Source: Antitrichia curtipendula (lineage: Eukaryota > Streptophyta > Bryopsida > Hypnales > Leucodontaceae). From it: a DNA stretch of 64,000 nucleotides. The notes under the pieces were generated by a model. It did not search any database, had not been told where the DNA came from, and saw only the letters and a list, made by a program, of their open reading frames with translations. Positions 31,242 through 43,048 of the stretch are shown here, one piece after another (position 1 is the stretch's first letter; each line of letters opens with the position of its first letter). The stretch lies in assembly GCA_951230915.1 (NCBI GenBank), contig OX579640.1, positions 11,614,981 through 11,678,980 on the forward strand. The letters are read 5' to 3'. A program made the translations under genes and the position numbers.

Positions 31242-32515
31242 AACGACTTTGCAAGTCGTCACGGCTCTACTCAAAGATTAAACCACTGATATTGAATGTG
31301 GTATCTGAAAGAAAAGAACAATTCCGAGTTAAAATCAGCAACAGAAACCTTCATCGAACCCTCCTGCACACACAAATTCTAGCCTCCCTCCACCCCATCA
31401 AGTCTTACACGTCTAATAATTCGTCCAGAGGCACTTTCCAGAGCTGCTACAACTCCTGTCCCACATGAGACAAATGACTGCAGACACATGAAGCACCAGA
31501 GATGACAGCACTTACTTTCGATAGGATCTGAAACTGCACTTGCCGTCGCAAAAAGCACTGCCAAGCTAATCAAGCCAGAATGATCGCCCTGGCCCCCTTC
31601 ATCTTTCTAGCCGGTGTGCACCAGAATCTCCTCCACTGAACGCTGCAATCACTCCAGCCTGTCTCGAGATAATGATCCGTCACCTTAGAACTGATTCACC
31701 TGGGTTCTCATATTTTAATCCCGGCTAAAGGTTGCACACTCTCTACTGGCTATGTCCACTCAAAGTTGCTGCTTCCTTGTGCAACCACTCAACTGAGCAC
31801 TCCCGTCTGTTAAGATTTCAACAAGTGCATGTTTAGTTGGAGGAATTCACAAGTTTAATCATCTAACCCTCTCTTACATGGGGCAATATGCCTACTCAAA
31901 ATCACAACCCAAACTCTCACCCACTATCACCTCTTTACACTAGTCTCAGAGGATACACCTGCACCGCCAAACCCTCCCCGAAGCAACTAGAACTGCATCA
32001 CCTTCAGGTTCATCTCGACAAACCAGCAACTCGCAAAACCCTCATGAATATACTCCTGAACGAACCCTCACCGAATCGACTAGAAATACTCTCCCGAAAC
32101 CTCGTTCTGCCACAAAAGAACGGCCCACTGCCAAACCCTAGAAAGAGAAACCGCCCGAAACCAAGCAAGACCTCAAAACTGAGAAGATTGCCACCAGATT
32201 TTCTGCAGCAACGAGCAATACAAAGCTACAGGAGGACAGAGACGGCGTGCAATCATACCTGATGTGAAGAATCGCTGTCAGAGCGGTCCCCGGAACCAGA
32301 GCCCGCCAAGTCCAACGCGCTGGAAAGACACAATCGAAGCGGAAACCCCAATCCCGAGAGGCGCAACGCCCGAGACCAGCATCGTGCGCAAGTGCCCGGT
32401 CGCTTCCCGCTGCCCCTCTCGACCGTATCCCGTGCTTTTGTGATCCAGACCACCGGCAAGCCCCCCACTTCAAAGGGCACAATCGCTATTGCGTGCGGCG
32501 CAAGCTTTTTCTCTA
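31242..32515. other. Upstream region of the nuclease-like/kinase gene
   Basis: Holds the probable leader and promoter of the minus-strand gene. The part at 32250-32500 is GC-rich, as expected for a plant 5' region. Small ORFs on both strands overlap without recognisable products. Confidence 0.45.
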
Positions 32516-32839
32516 CAGTCTAACCTCGTTATTATCCCACCTCGATATTATCACCCAAAACCTTGAAACCGATTTTCTTTGTGTAAAACTCCCTCGTTAA
32601 TATCACTATCACCCTCACTAATGTCCGACTTTTTTTCCAAAATCACATTTTTGGGAGTATGTTATCATGTTTCATTTATATGAATTGTTTTGACCCTTTT
32701 GGAGCCTTTTTAGCCATTTTCTTGTTAATATCACATTTTGCCAAATTTACCCAAATGTGATATTAACAAATATGTCACACTTCAATAATATCCCACTTTT
32801 TGGTGAAACGGAGGGTGTGATATTAACGAGGTTAGATTG
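32516..32839. mobile_element. pogo/Tigger-like MITE (Tc1/mariner)
   Basis: 324 bp between TA dinucleotides (32514-32515, 32840-32841). Ends CAGTCTAACCTCGTTATTAT and, inverted, CAATCTAACCTCGTTAATAT. CAGT-x-x-AACCTCGTTA is the typical terminal word of pogo/Tigger elements, which duplicate TA. The interior repeats GATATTAACGAGG-like and AATATCAC words; no ORF. It lies about 1.3 kb upstream of the kinase start codon, beyond the GC-rich block, so it may border the promoter. Confidence 0.8.
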
Positions 32840-32908
32840 TATATAGCAATTGTAGATCAATGGCATTTAAGATGAATAACTCGATATGTACGTATAGCAG
32901 GAGGCCCC

Positions 32909-33000
32909 GGCGGGAGGATATTCCACCGGGGGAGATACTCGACGCAAAAGGCGGGAGCCCGACACAGAGGGTATCTCCCCCGGCAGAATATCCTTCCGCC
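32909..33000. repeat. GC-rich hairpin, 30-nt arms
   Basis: Left arm 32909-32938 begins GGCGGGAGGATATTCCACCG; right arm 32971-33000, inverted, begins GGCGGAAGGATATTCTGCCG; about 26 of 30 positions pair, with a 32-nt loop. It stands out in AT-rich surroundings. Could be a small-RNA precursor-like foldback or a remnant of a foldback element. Confidence 0.6.
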
Positions 33001-36000
33001 GGAGACTCTTGCGGCATAACTCTCGCCCGGGTTTCAGGTACCCAGCTACCTGCTTTGCTTGAGTGCACTGACCAGGCTGACCAGTGAGACCAAATTGCCC
33101 AACCAACAGGGAAGGTTTATTCAATCAAATGAGCAGTTTATTAATGTTGTCGGTGCTCGTGTGTACTTGAAGTAAGCCGTTCGCATAATCACAAAGCATT
33201 TGAATGCCAATAGAGCAATAAAAAGAATGTACAAGGCATTACATAGAAGGAACATAGCATTCATAAGAAGAAACAAAGCATTCAATGAGAACATAACATC
33301 AGGACAAATCTTTTATGATTTGACTTGTTCAACTGGCGAAGAGTCGCAAGCCGATCCATGAACTTGTTCCTTGATAGCATATGAAGGGCCCAATGCAATA
33401 TGTTTTTTGGTATTGTTTTAGTAGCAAGATTAGATATTTTTGAGTAATGATCTTTCTCACTTCACATTATAGGACTTTTTTGAAAACTATTGTTAAATTC
33501 TTTAACACCAAGCTGGCAATTGCGCGACCAACATCTATCACGATAGTAGATTTGAGACTGCAATATCTATTACAATCATAAATGGATGGTCGCACCATAG
33601 CCACCTTGGTATTAGAGATTTAATTCCTAAAAGCCCAAGGCATATTCCTTCAAGAAACACTCCAAAATTGCCACTACCAAAATGTAGCAAGAAATTCTAA
33701 TTTTGAAGTGAAATGTTGGACATTTAACCATAAGATCTTTAAATAAGCATTTATATGAAGTCACCTTATTTCCTTAGGCTGCATTCCACAACACAAATTG
33801 AAAGATTATAGTGTTTGAAGCCAAAAGAATGATTCATTTTCTTCTATGCAATGAGTGGATTATCACTCTGACTTCACTTGATATCAAAGTTTTGCACTAC
33901 ACAAGGTCTAAATTTTTTATAATCATGTGCAACATGATGTTCGTTGCCTATACACCAATTTTTAGGCATACGAAAGAAGTGTAGCATATTCACAACAATT
34001 GTCCAAGGGGTGGAAGTTGAAAAGTGTCCATTTTACTTCTTATCTTTTTGTGAACTCACTATGCTATAGAATGAGAATCCAAACGGTTAATGAGAACGTT
34101 TTTAGGCGCCAGTACTGCTCTCAGTACCGATATGGCTTCCGCGACTGGTGCATGCTCGACCGGGACACTCACTGTGTTACACGAAGATTGCCCACCACAG
34201 AACTCAAATCTCACATACCAGCCTGCGACTACAGAACTTAACACTAACCTTCAACACCCGACAAAAAGGAATGCGCGATCAACCATGAAGTGTTCATCGT
34301 GGGCTTAGAAGCCCACTTACCGAGCTGCTGTAAGTCCCGAGAGGGCATCGGCAGCGGTGCCACACCCTAAATCGCCCACAGAACTCAAATCGCACCCACT
34401 GCCGTGATAGAGATAAAAAACTAGATCAACCCTAATTCCTCTGCATGTGGTCCACCCCCGATCAGCTGTCACAAGGAATAAACGAACTTACGCACCCGAT
34501 GTGTCCTAGATTTTGGACAGGTCATCCAAAACTTAGCATCTGCTTCTATATGAATGGGCGAGGGATTTCATGCTGCCAGACTCGAGAACCTCATCGGGGT
34601 AGAGAGATCTCGGTAGAGATCTAACCATATTACACACGACCAATTTCGACATTCAGACTTATCCACAAAATCCCCCTTCCATACATTGTTCCCACTTATT
34701 AAGTAATCTGTATTATTATCCGATGACCGTAATCCACAGTCCACCTCGTCAATTCTCGCTTTCAGGTCACATTGATACAGAAGTGCACTCAGGGGTTCAA
34801 TGAATCTAAAATATGATATCTTTGTTCCGTACCTCAACTTCGGCTCCTCCCGCCATGAGATTTCTCGCAGGACCTACCGCGATGGTTGTAGTTGGACCTC
34901 TGGCAGCCATGTTCCTGTCCGTCCCCGGACCGCCCAGCAGCTTGCTTCTCCCACTTCGCAGAATTCGGCTGCCATCCATGGAGAATTCTACCAAAAACCA
35001 GAATACGCTCTCTGCAATGCAGGAAAAGGCAGAGATCATGAATGTGGCGGGCGAAGTATAATGAATTCACCGCGAACCCTAATTGTCTTCTAAGGGGTTA
35101 GCGGTACTCTCTACAACCCACTCTGTGCGTAGATAGTGTTCAAATCTTCCGTCGGTGGAGATTAATTCCTCATCTAATACATCTCCGATATATCGGGATA
35201 CTTGATAGTCATTCCATCTGCTGTAAATGTGATTGTGGAATTCAGTTTACTGATAAGCGTACTGTCTCATTCATTATTCTGACATAAGGTTAACCTCATC
35301 ATTCACATGGTTCAATAGCTTACATTTTAAATTGCCGACAACAAACCTATGTTCATTCTGATTATTTGCTATGTACTGGTAATTGAGACCTTCGATATCT
35401 CTCGGTCCTTTAATCCATCTCATATCGTCCTGGGATTGTGATTAACAGTATTGTTTATCCCTTTAGATTCCATTTCTATTTCCTATTAAAAGTATTACAC
35501 ATTGTTGGAGAGGACTCTGGTACTTCGAGATGTGACTTGTAACCTACAGTTGGTCATGAACGACTGCACGGATACATAGATGTGGGGTTCGTTGCCCAAG
35601 TCACAATATATTGTGACTTGGTTGTTCGCATTAAATTCAGGATTCCGTAAATGATTGCTTTAGTACTAACATATATTCATACACTTCATGTACATCTTTT
35701 GGGGGGTTTTGATCTCTAACATATGCACCAGGAGTCACATTACTGCTATCTGCATCATACACATCAAGGGTTTAACACGATCGTCAAGTTTCATATTCAT
35801 TATAATACATTTAAACAGCTTATGGCGTGTTTGATTTCTACTTGTAAATTCATTTTAGGAAATCCGGTAATCCAATCTCTGGGTAGTAGTGTTCTTCCGT
35901 AGAAACATTAATCATTGTAGTTTGTTGTATATTTGTTATCATATGCCTCGGATGTGATATCCTATTTGTTCTTCTTCATTCTTGAAATAGACAGTTCTAG

Positions 36001-36030
36001 CTCGCTTTGTGTACTTGTTTGGTGCATTAG
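33001..36030. other. Spacer with possible leader exons, strand unclear
   Basis: Mostly AT-rich. A GC-rich island at 34840-35060 is open on both strands: + strand ATG at 34855 gives a 68-residue product with a hydrophobic stretch (FLAGPTAMVVVGPLAAMFLSV-like), and the minus strand ATG at about 34983 gives MDGSRILRSGRSKLLGGPG... . I cannot decide between them; neither has a known domain. Repeated CCCACAGAACTCAAATC-like words occur near 34192 and 34375. The stretch 35100-36030 is the 5' flank of the transposase gene. Confidence 0.35.
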
Positions 36031-37986
36031 ATGGCGCAGTTCGTGGGAAGGGTCGTTGTGAATGCGAACGACGAAATAGTTCCTATACTCTTTGATGTGG
36101 AAGAAAATGGACTTGCTGTAGTGTCAGCTTCTCGATTATGTCTACGGTTTCATTTAAAAGAGGGTTTGGTCCATGTCGATGAAGAAGTCTATGATAACGA
36201 GTTAGGCATCTTGAGTCACACTGTAGGTCAGACACCCTCATTTGATGGAGTGAATATCTCTTGGATGCTAAAACCCGGAAGATATAGAGCGTACGGAATT
36301 CCAGAGTTAGGTCGATTACCGTCCTCGGAAAATGATACACCGTATCGGTCATTGTCTTGCTCATTTCGAACCCTTCTTGTAGCTCGTGTTAAAATAGAAC
36401 CACGGGAACACAATATCTTGATTCTTAGTAACGATTCAAACGTGGATTCGCCAAAGAAGCCTCCCTCCGCTATCAATTCCAATTCGGATCAATGCCCGCT
36501 TGCTCCTGAATTTATTGGTTTGCGTTGTGTTGAACCCAAGTCGGTCACATTTGTGATCGACGGCTTAAGGGGACTGAGTGCCTTGAAAGGATGTCGAAAC
36601 GTTTTGTCGAAACTGAACTATGATACAATTGACATTCATAGAGTCACAGTGCTGCCTCCTTCTTTCAATGGAAATGTCATTTTTGAACTTCCTTCCCTGC
36701 AGACCTCTGGTTCCACTTCCCAAGCAAAGCAAATGTCTGGCATGGATAAACGATACAATGGACATGTATGGTCCAAAACTGTGACCACCAATATCATTAA
36801 TCCAATGGGATTAGTGTTTCGCACATCGGTTTGCTTAGGGCATCTGCGTTGTATTAATCCTACTTGCGAGTTTCTGTCTCGACTACACCGAACTATGAAT
36901 GTGAACAAATTAGAGTGGGAAGGACTATCACCAGCACCGCTTGATGTTGGTCATAATCATCCTCTGGGTTCAACTCTTGTCTGCAAGATTTGCAAGGAAC
37001 CTCCTTCGTGTATTGCTCCATGCGGTGTTCGTGTTTACTATGTTGCAAGAAACCCGAAACTCACCCGGGCTTTCGTTCATTTAGGACGTCACGAGCATCC
37101 AGTGAAAGATGGCGAGCTCAGAGACATGAAGGAGAAAACACGGTCTCTCATTGAGGAGCAGATGGAGAGAACCCCTTCGGCAACAAATTCCTCCATTGTC
37201 ATGGAGGCTACAAAGGAGCTCCTTGGTGGTTTACTTCTACGCCCAGATGGAGAGGTTCCACAAGCAATGGACTTGAAAAAGCTTGTCCCCGTTTTGGACA
37301 AGTGCAAATATCTCAGCTCGCCATCTATTCGGAACGAGGTAACTTCATTTAAATACCTGAGAAGATTTGGAGTGATAGATAGCATCACCAAATTGAGAGG
37401 ATCTAGTACTTGGGCATTCGTCCAGGAAAGCAAATTCCCAGGTCAGAGCACCGATGTGGATAAGGTTTTCGTATTCAAAATGTCAGAAGTTGGACCAGGT
37501 AGCGGAGTGGACTTGGTAAAGCGTATGCAACCTAGAGGTGATCTAGAAGATGCTTGGATAATGTTTGACCATGTGAAACGTGTAAAAGGTTGGACGACCA
37601 TGGCATGCTATGTTTATGACTCTATGTACTGCCGTGTCATGACTATTGCTTGTTGCGACATGCAATCGGAAGATTGTACAGCACAAGTTCTGTTTTGGAA
37701 AAACTTGAACTCGGTCCTTCATAAGAATGGAGTTCTTGACATTCAGCTCAAGGGTTTCATGGCGGATAGTGCCCAAGCCAATTGGAATGCTGTGAGGTTA
37801 GTTTACGGATCCGGAGAAATTGGAGAACCAATGGCAAACCGAGAGAGGACGTGCCTTTTTCATTGGACCCAATCCATGGAGAAGCACACTAAGGCTGAAA
37901 TTAGAGGGAATTTACAAGATCAACACCGTTTGCTTTGCAAGCAATACAAGAACACTACGTCTCCAAAAAAGTGTGCATTGATGTGA
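36031..37986 (+). CDS. MULE-like transposase, N-terminal and core part
   Basis: 651 residues from ATG at 36031 (TTGGTGCATTAG-ATGGCG; upstream stop close by). Two Cys/His regions (CINPTCEF near 273; CKICKEPPSC near 317 with LGRHEHPVKDG near 351) look like a FLYWCH/FAR1-type zinc-binding DNA-recognition domain. The core shows WIMFDHVKRVKGWTTMACYVYD, GFMADSAQANWNAV (acidic residue near 575) and RTCLFHWTQSMEKHTK (Cys/His near 607-611), the DDE-type RNase H fold pattern of MULE-related transposases. It ends with ...KNTTSPKKCALM; a possible donor AAAAAA-GTGTGC near 37971 could lead to a further exon, but none is visible because an inverted-repeat element follows within 40 bp. The C-terminal piece of a related protein is at 14647-15537. 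Confidence 0.65.
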   Translation: MAQFVGRVVVNANDEIVPILFDVEENGLAVVSASRLCLRFHLKEGLVHVDEEVYDNELGILSHTVGQTPSFDGVNISWMLKPGRYRAYGIPELGRLPSSENDTPYRSLSCSFRTLLVARVKIEPREHNILILSNDSNVDSPKKPPSAINSNSDQCPLAPEFIGLRCVEPKSVTFVIDGLRGLSALKGCRNVLSKLNYDTIDIHRVTVLPPSFNGNVIFELPSLQTSGSTSQAKQMSGMDKRYNGHVWSKTVTTNIINPMGLVFRTSVCLGHLRCINPTCEFLSRLHRTMNVNKLEWEGLSPAPLDVGHNHPLGSTLVCKICKEPPSCIAPCGVRVYYVARNPKLTRAFVHLGRHEHPVKDGELRDMKEKTRSLIEEQMERTPSATNSSIVMEATKELLGGLLLRPDGEVPQAMDLKKLVPVLDKCKYLSSPSIRNEVTSFKYLRRFGVIDSITKLRGSSTWAFVQESKFPGQSTDVDKVFVFKMSEVGPGSGVDLVKRMQPRGDLEDAWIMFDHVKRVKGWTTMACYVYDSMYCRVMTIACCDMQSEDCTAQVLFWKNLNSVLHKNGVLDIQLKGFMADSAQANWNAVRLVYGSGEIGEPMANRERTCLFHWTQSMEKHTKAEIRGNLQDQHRLLCKQYKNTTSPKKCALM

Positions 37987-38024
37987 GGTTGATTCTCACC
38001 ATAAGAAACACCCTAACTTAAGGT

Positions 38025-38353
38025 AAGGTAACAGGCTCTAAAATTGCACAGGCTCTAAAACCGCCCACATCCTCAAATGTACAGTGTGTGTACATGTTTA
38101 TTTTTCATAGCCTTCATCAATGTACAAAAGATGTACATCTTAGGAGGTGGGCGATCTTGGAGCCCTATGCCATTCCAACATCAAAATTTTATAACTAATT
38201 CCACAAAGCTCCAAAAATTATGAAATGACTTGGGTTAGATGCCAATTCCACTTATCTTTCAAGGAAAATTTACTGAAAAATATTTCAAGAAGTTTTGCCT
38301 TCCCAAAATTCAGTTTCAGCTCTTAGGTGAGCGATTTCTGGACCTGTTACCTT
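38025..38353. mobile_element. Inverted-repeat element just 3' of the MULE-like ORF
   Basis: Outer repeat AAGGTAACAGG (38025-38035) and its inverse CCTGTTACCTT (38343-38353). Inside, GGCTCTAAAACCGCCCACAT near 38050 pairs with sequence ending AGGTGGGCGATCTTGGAGCCC near 38153. Non-coding, ~330 bp, no clear target duplication. It may be a MITE or part of the terminal region of the MULE-like element. Confidence 0.5.
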
Positions 38354-38639
38354 ATGGATTGGTTGTTGTTTTGGGCTCCAAGTCACACTGTGTGCACTGG
38401 GGCAGGCAGACCTGGAGGATTTGTCCACTTGCTTTTAATTTTGAGTTTTAGTTTTAAGTTAAGTTAGGAAAAAAACAAACCAGACAGACACCAATCCTGA
38501 CTACGGTTTAGTCCAGTTGACTGATTGGCTTAGAATCACACAACTTACACTTCTAACAGTTGTACCGTAACTGTACTGGACAGTTGGGTACTGAAATCTT
38601 ACAAAGTGCAAACTGCTTTTTGGAGCCATTCAAAGATTT

Positions 38640-39990
38640 GTACATAATATAGAATATAATTGGGTTTTTTTTATTTGCATAATTATCACTCAATTCTTAC
38701 CCAATCCCAATCAGGTATACCAAATTCTATTTTCAAAAAAAGCAAAATTTCGTTTTTGGTAAAGTTTTAGAAGTCAATTTTTGTGCTTTTACATAATATT
38801 TTTATTGGATGCAATTGGTGCTGATTTTTTTTAACCCCTAAAGGACCAAGTGTTTGTTCAACGTACGCAAAAAATCTCAGGTAGGTTCCTACAAAGTCAT
38901 TTTTGGTTGGAGTTCATGAAATTTGGACACAATGTGTAAACATGTACTTCCTTTGAGAAAAACTAATTTTTTTCCGATCGGGTGCCTGGATCAAAAGTTA
39001 TATTGCCCTGGACTTTTCGGGCAGCTTAGGCAATTTGAGAATCTTTGGAGAATCTTTTGCAAGAAAGATCATCAAGTTTTGAAATTTGGCATGTATGTAA
39101 CTAATAAAATATGGCATACAATTGTCCAAAAAAAATATAAATTTTAGTTGTCCAATCACATTCTACGCGGAGTCAAATTTTGTTAGCTATGTTGGGGTAG
39201 TTTCAAGAAAAAACATTTTCTTCTAACTTCAAACCCTATTATCTTGCAATTAGTGAAGTCAAAATTCTTGAAATTTTTGCCAAATATTCCAAATGTTAGT
39301 CTCTAATTTTTCATTGTTTGGATTTCAAATAAAATATTTCCTCATTGCACAAAAAAATGACTAGTGTATTGCCAATTCATTGAACCTCCTTGCATTGCAG
39401 GGTGATATAGAATAAGCTAGACTCTATATTTTCTTCTAAATTTTTTGGTGAGTGAACCTAATATCATATACTTATGAATGGTCAGAAATCTCATGTTTGT
39501 GTAGAATAAAAATTTTACTCCAAATGAGCCTAAAGTCTGCTGACCCTGTTTCGCAGGATTGAAAAAAAGTTTTTTCTCACTTCAAATGCTATAATCTTTT
39601 AATCCGTGCGGTGAAAAGGGCTGAAATTTTTTCCACACTTTGTTAAAATAATTTACTTTAGTTTTGTATGGTTGAAGTTCCAAAAAAAGTTTTGATTTTC
39701 TTTTTTGAATAACATACCAAAAAATCACAGTTTTTGGAATGTCTACCTGGAAAAAAAACCTAGTCCTTTAGGGGTTAATTCCATTGCATGGATACATAGG
39801 GAACATCCATGAGCACATCTTTTATATTAAAATATTAAAAAAACACCCCTTTAAGTAACAAAAATATGATCAATGAAGAGTTGAAAGAAAAGTATCGTAT
39901 GACTAAACTTTGAAGATATGGATATCTTGATTTTAACTTGATTTTGGCAAAGTAATTGTACCATCATGCTAATTGACCAAAGACTGTCAA
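38640..39990. repeat. Second copy of the 27.9-28.4 kb repeat, split by a TTAA element
   Basis: 38680-38834 and 39779-39970 together align with 27960-28300 (shared words CAATTCTTAC/CAATTCTAAG, GGTATACCAAATT, AAGTCAATTT, AAGTAACAAAAATAT, TTGTACCATCATG). The break falls at TTTTTTTTAA / TTAATTCCATTGCA, where the other copy reads TTTTTTTAATTTGATTGCA with one TTAA. The outer ends of this copy are not clear. Confidence 0.7.
38835..39774. mobile_element. TIR element, TTAA-type family B
   Basis: Starts CCCCTAAAGGACCAAGTGTT, ends AACCTAGTCCTTTAGGGG, flanked by TTAA at 38831-38834 and 39775-39778. It shares end sequence and some internal words (CGCAGG, TTTTTTCCACA) with family A but is otherwise diverged. 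940 bp, no transposase ORF. The empty-site paralogue at 28116 has one TTAA. Confidence 0.85.
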
Positions 39991-42662
39991 TATTGCAATT
40001 AGCCTATTTGAAATTTAAAAATAAATAGAAATAGTGTGCCACAACTTAAGGTGGGCACCCCCAAACCGGATGAGAACTATCTTTGCATGAATGAGGAAGA
40101 TAATGAATTAGTTACTGTGAAACAAACCTTGACAAATATTCCAAAATGATCTTTTGTTTGGACAAAATGTTCACAATCTTAGGCTAAAAATAATTTTATT
40201 TCAACCCATTTTGAGTTATAAATAGAATTTGGTACACTCCTATCATTCAAATTTTGGAGCCCTTTTCAAATTGTAATATTCAACTTATTGCAATAAAATT
40301 AAGGGAAACTGGAAGATCATTCTAAGATAAAGTGAATTAGTTATAATTATAGTAGATAAATATGCCCTTAAAACTTTTAAGTGAGAGTCAATGTTTTGAA
40401 TTCTTAGCCCTTGAGCGTCCAGTGCGTGTGTAGTAAAATCTAGACCTTTGTGAACTCATTTCAATCAAACTATCACCTAACAAGAGATCCACATAAACTT
40501 ACCGTATTGATTGGTAGTGGAGACAAGTCCAAAGCTCTAGAGAAAGGGACACGTCCTTTGACTGTACTATTGAAAAGATTATAATAGTCAAACAAGGAAA
40601 TCTTTAAATTTCAAGAAACAAGATCATGTCGATGAGGCGCTTCAGGGGTTAACCTCTAAATGCCCAAAAGGTCTTTTCCCTTCAAAATAACCTCTAAATT
40701 GTTGTTTCTAAAATGGAGGTATAATTTTCTTTAGAATCATTAAAAAAATACAACATAGGATCTTGTCCACCACTATCAAGCTATTATACCCATCAAATTT
40801 TCAATGATTTTGACTAAACAATTTTTGAGATGTCTTCAATCAAAGTTTAGTTTGTTTTTTAAATAGTTTTATTCTTGGGCATAATGCCTTTGGAGGTCCA
40901 CATTTGAAGGCAAAGTTTTTGTCCAAATAAAAAATTCTTCTAAAAAAAAGTAGAGTTCTTTTATTGACCAAATGCAATTATTTATGAATAGCTAAAAACA
41001 TGCATGCCAATTTTCACAAGGATTGGAGTAGTGAAAGATTATTTTCAACGCCTTACAATCAAGTGAGATACATTTTGGGAAAACAAAGATTTCAATTCAC
41101 AATGCCCATTCACAATATGCTCCAACCAATCATCCACTTGCCCACTTGTACACATGTGGAAGTTTTTTCTTGGGATGGCCTTTTATTGGCTAGGTTTCTT
41201 TCCCTAGACAATCAATAGTAATCATTTATAGAAGTGCTTAATTTTGAAAAATCACTTAAAGTGGAGTTCTTGTCCAAATCAAAAGATTTTGTTGACTATG
41301 AAAAGACAATTTGATGAACTACATGGAAAGAAAGATGAAATTTCAACAAATGTATTTTTTGGGAGAACCAAGTAACCTTTGAAGTTGGGCAATGATTACA
41401 AACTGGTTGATTAGACATTTAGGAATTAATAATACTAAATATCATGTGAACTATGAAATTTGAAAATTTATGAAAATTGATTTTCTTACAATATATAATT
41501 TTTCAAAAATAAAAAAAATGGATTACAGTTGGAAATAAATATTACTCTTCCAATATCAATTTCAATATTCCAAAAGTTATGCATGCATTTGAGTTAAACG
41601 TACAACATAAAACATACAACATCAAAATTGTTCAAATGTTTAATGTTGTCATCTATGAGCTAAAGCCTAAGAAATGACTTTTGGCGTGCACAGCATGTTG
41701 GCCTACAATGGCAATGCTCTTAAGGCCATTGTCACTTCTTCCTTCTATATTGGTGCCACAACAAGGGATGGGCTAGGTCACTACAAACAACCCCTTTATA
41801 AAAGCTAAGACAAAATACAAAACGAGATGGACTTCTCAAATCTGAAAATGTGGACGGGCACCATCGTTTTTTTACTATAGCTCTTGTGTTTGTGGTAGCA
41901 TATCATTGCATTAAATTTGGAGGGACGTTAGGATATTTGCTCTGTTTTGTCAAAACTAGTAAAATTTCGCCCTCCAAAAAAGCGTTGATGAGCATCTACA
42001 AGGTTAATTATACTCTTGGTTGTATCCAATATCCAAAAAATTCTAGAAATTTGGATCTACAATTTAGAGCATCCCAAAGCTGTTGAAAATAGTGACAAGT
42101 GCTTTTGATCCAAAGGAATATTTCTATTTCCATTGATTCTTGAGTCCTTAGCAAGCCAACACTACAATAGCATTCTTCAACATGAAGGCAAGGCCTCTTT
42201 ATTTTCTATGAATTAGTGATTCTTTTACTCTAGAACATCTTGAATGCAAGCTTGCTTATGTACTGTAGGCCATTATAACATGAAATATATTCTTGTTATA
42301 ATGATAAAAGCACCTTCAACCTTAACTCAATGGCTTTGGCTTTGATTTATCAATGAGGTGGTCATAATTTAAAACTTGGGCGTTGGCAGGGAGTTTACCA
42401 CCATAGTCCACCAAACTATAGTGGGGGGGCTAAATGACCTTATCAGCATATATAGACCAATGAATTTCTTGGCAGTTGAACATGTTGTTTCATTATAAGA
42501 TCTACTTCCTAATGGAGGCAACAAATATGGAATTTGCTATCTAGGTTTAGATAATTGAGCCGTTACCAACAAATGCTTAATGAATGCCCCGTGGTCTTCT
42601 AGACAAAGGTTAATTTAAAAAAGAAAATTACAATGTTAGTGTAGAAGACCCCCCCCCTGCTT
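39991..42662. other. AT-rich spacer
   Basis: About 2.7 kb without a supported gene. CTTCAGGGGTTAACCTCTAAATG near 40650 resembles a TTAA element end, but no partner end was found. Confidence 0.45.
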
Positions 42663-42863
42663 CACTACAAGAGAAAAGAGTGTTTTAAGTATAGTCTTAA
42701 TAATATAGTCCTGTAACTATGACCTTTTAGGAGATATTTAGTAAAAATTTACTAAAAATACATGTGTTTTCATTAAAAAAATTCTAAAAGTCTCCTGAAA
42801 GGTCATAAATCATAAGACTATACTACTAGTACTATACTTGAAACACACCTTTCTTTTGTAGTG
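42663..42863. mobile_element. CACTA-type MITE
   Basis: 201 bp with long inverted ends: CACTACAAGAGAAAAGAGTG at the left; inverted right end CACTACAAAAGAAAGGTGTG. Pairing continues inward through AAGTATAGT and ATGACCTTTTAGGAGA. CACTACAAGAAAA-like termini are the hallmark of the En/Spm (CACTA) superfamily. The 3-bp duplication is unclear (CTT left, CCT right). Confidence 0.7.
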
Positions 42864-43048
42864 CCTTCACATTGAAAAATGTTATAGCAGGATATAATGG
42901 AGCTTGGTTGTAAGTGCCCCAAAATCATCTCACCTTCAGAGCCTAGCCAATTTCTTTTTATGAAAGAGCCCATTTTCTTGTTCCAAAGTGAGACGCTCAC
43001 TTCATTTTGCTATTACTATTCTCAACACCAAATGAAAATATACTTTAA

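Noticed and set aside
32138..32482. Minus-strand frames in the GC-rich block upstream of the kinase
   Set aside because: Two overlapping frames with composition of a leader region and no domain; starts are not ATG for the shorter one.
40645..40675. Possible further TTAA element end (CAGGGGTTAACCTCTAAATG)
   Set aside because: No matching opposite end within the window.
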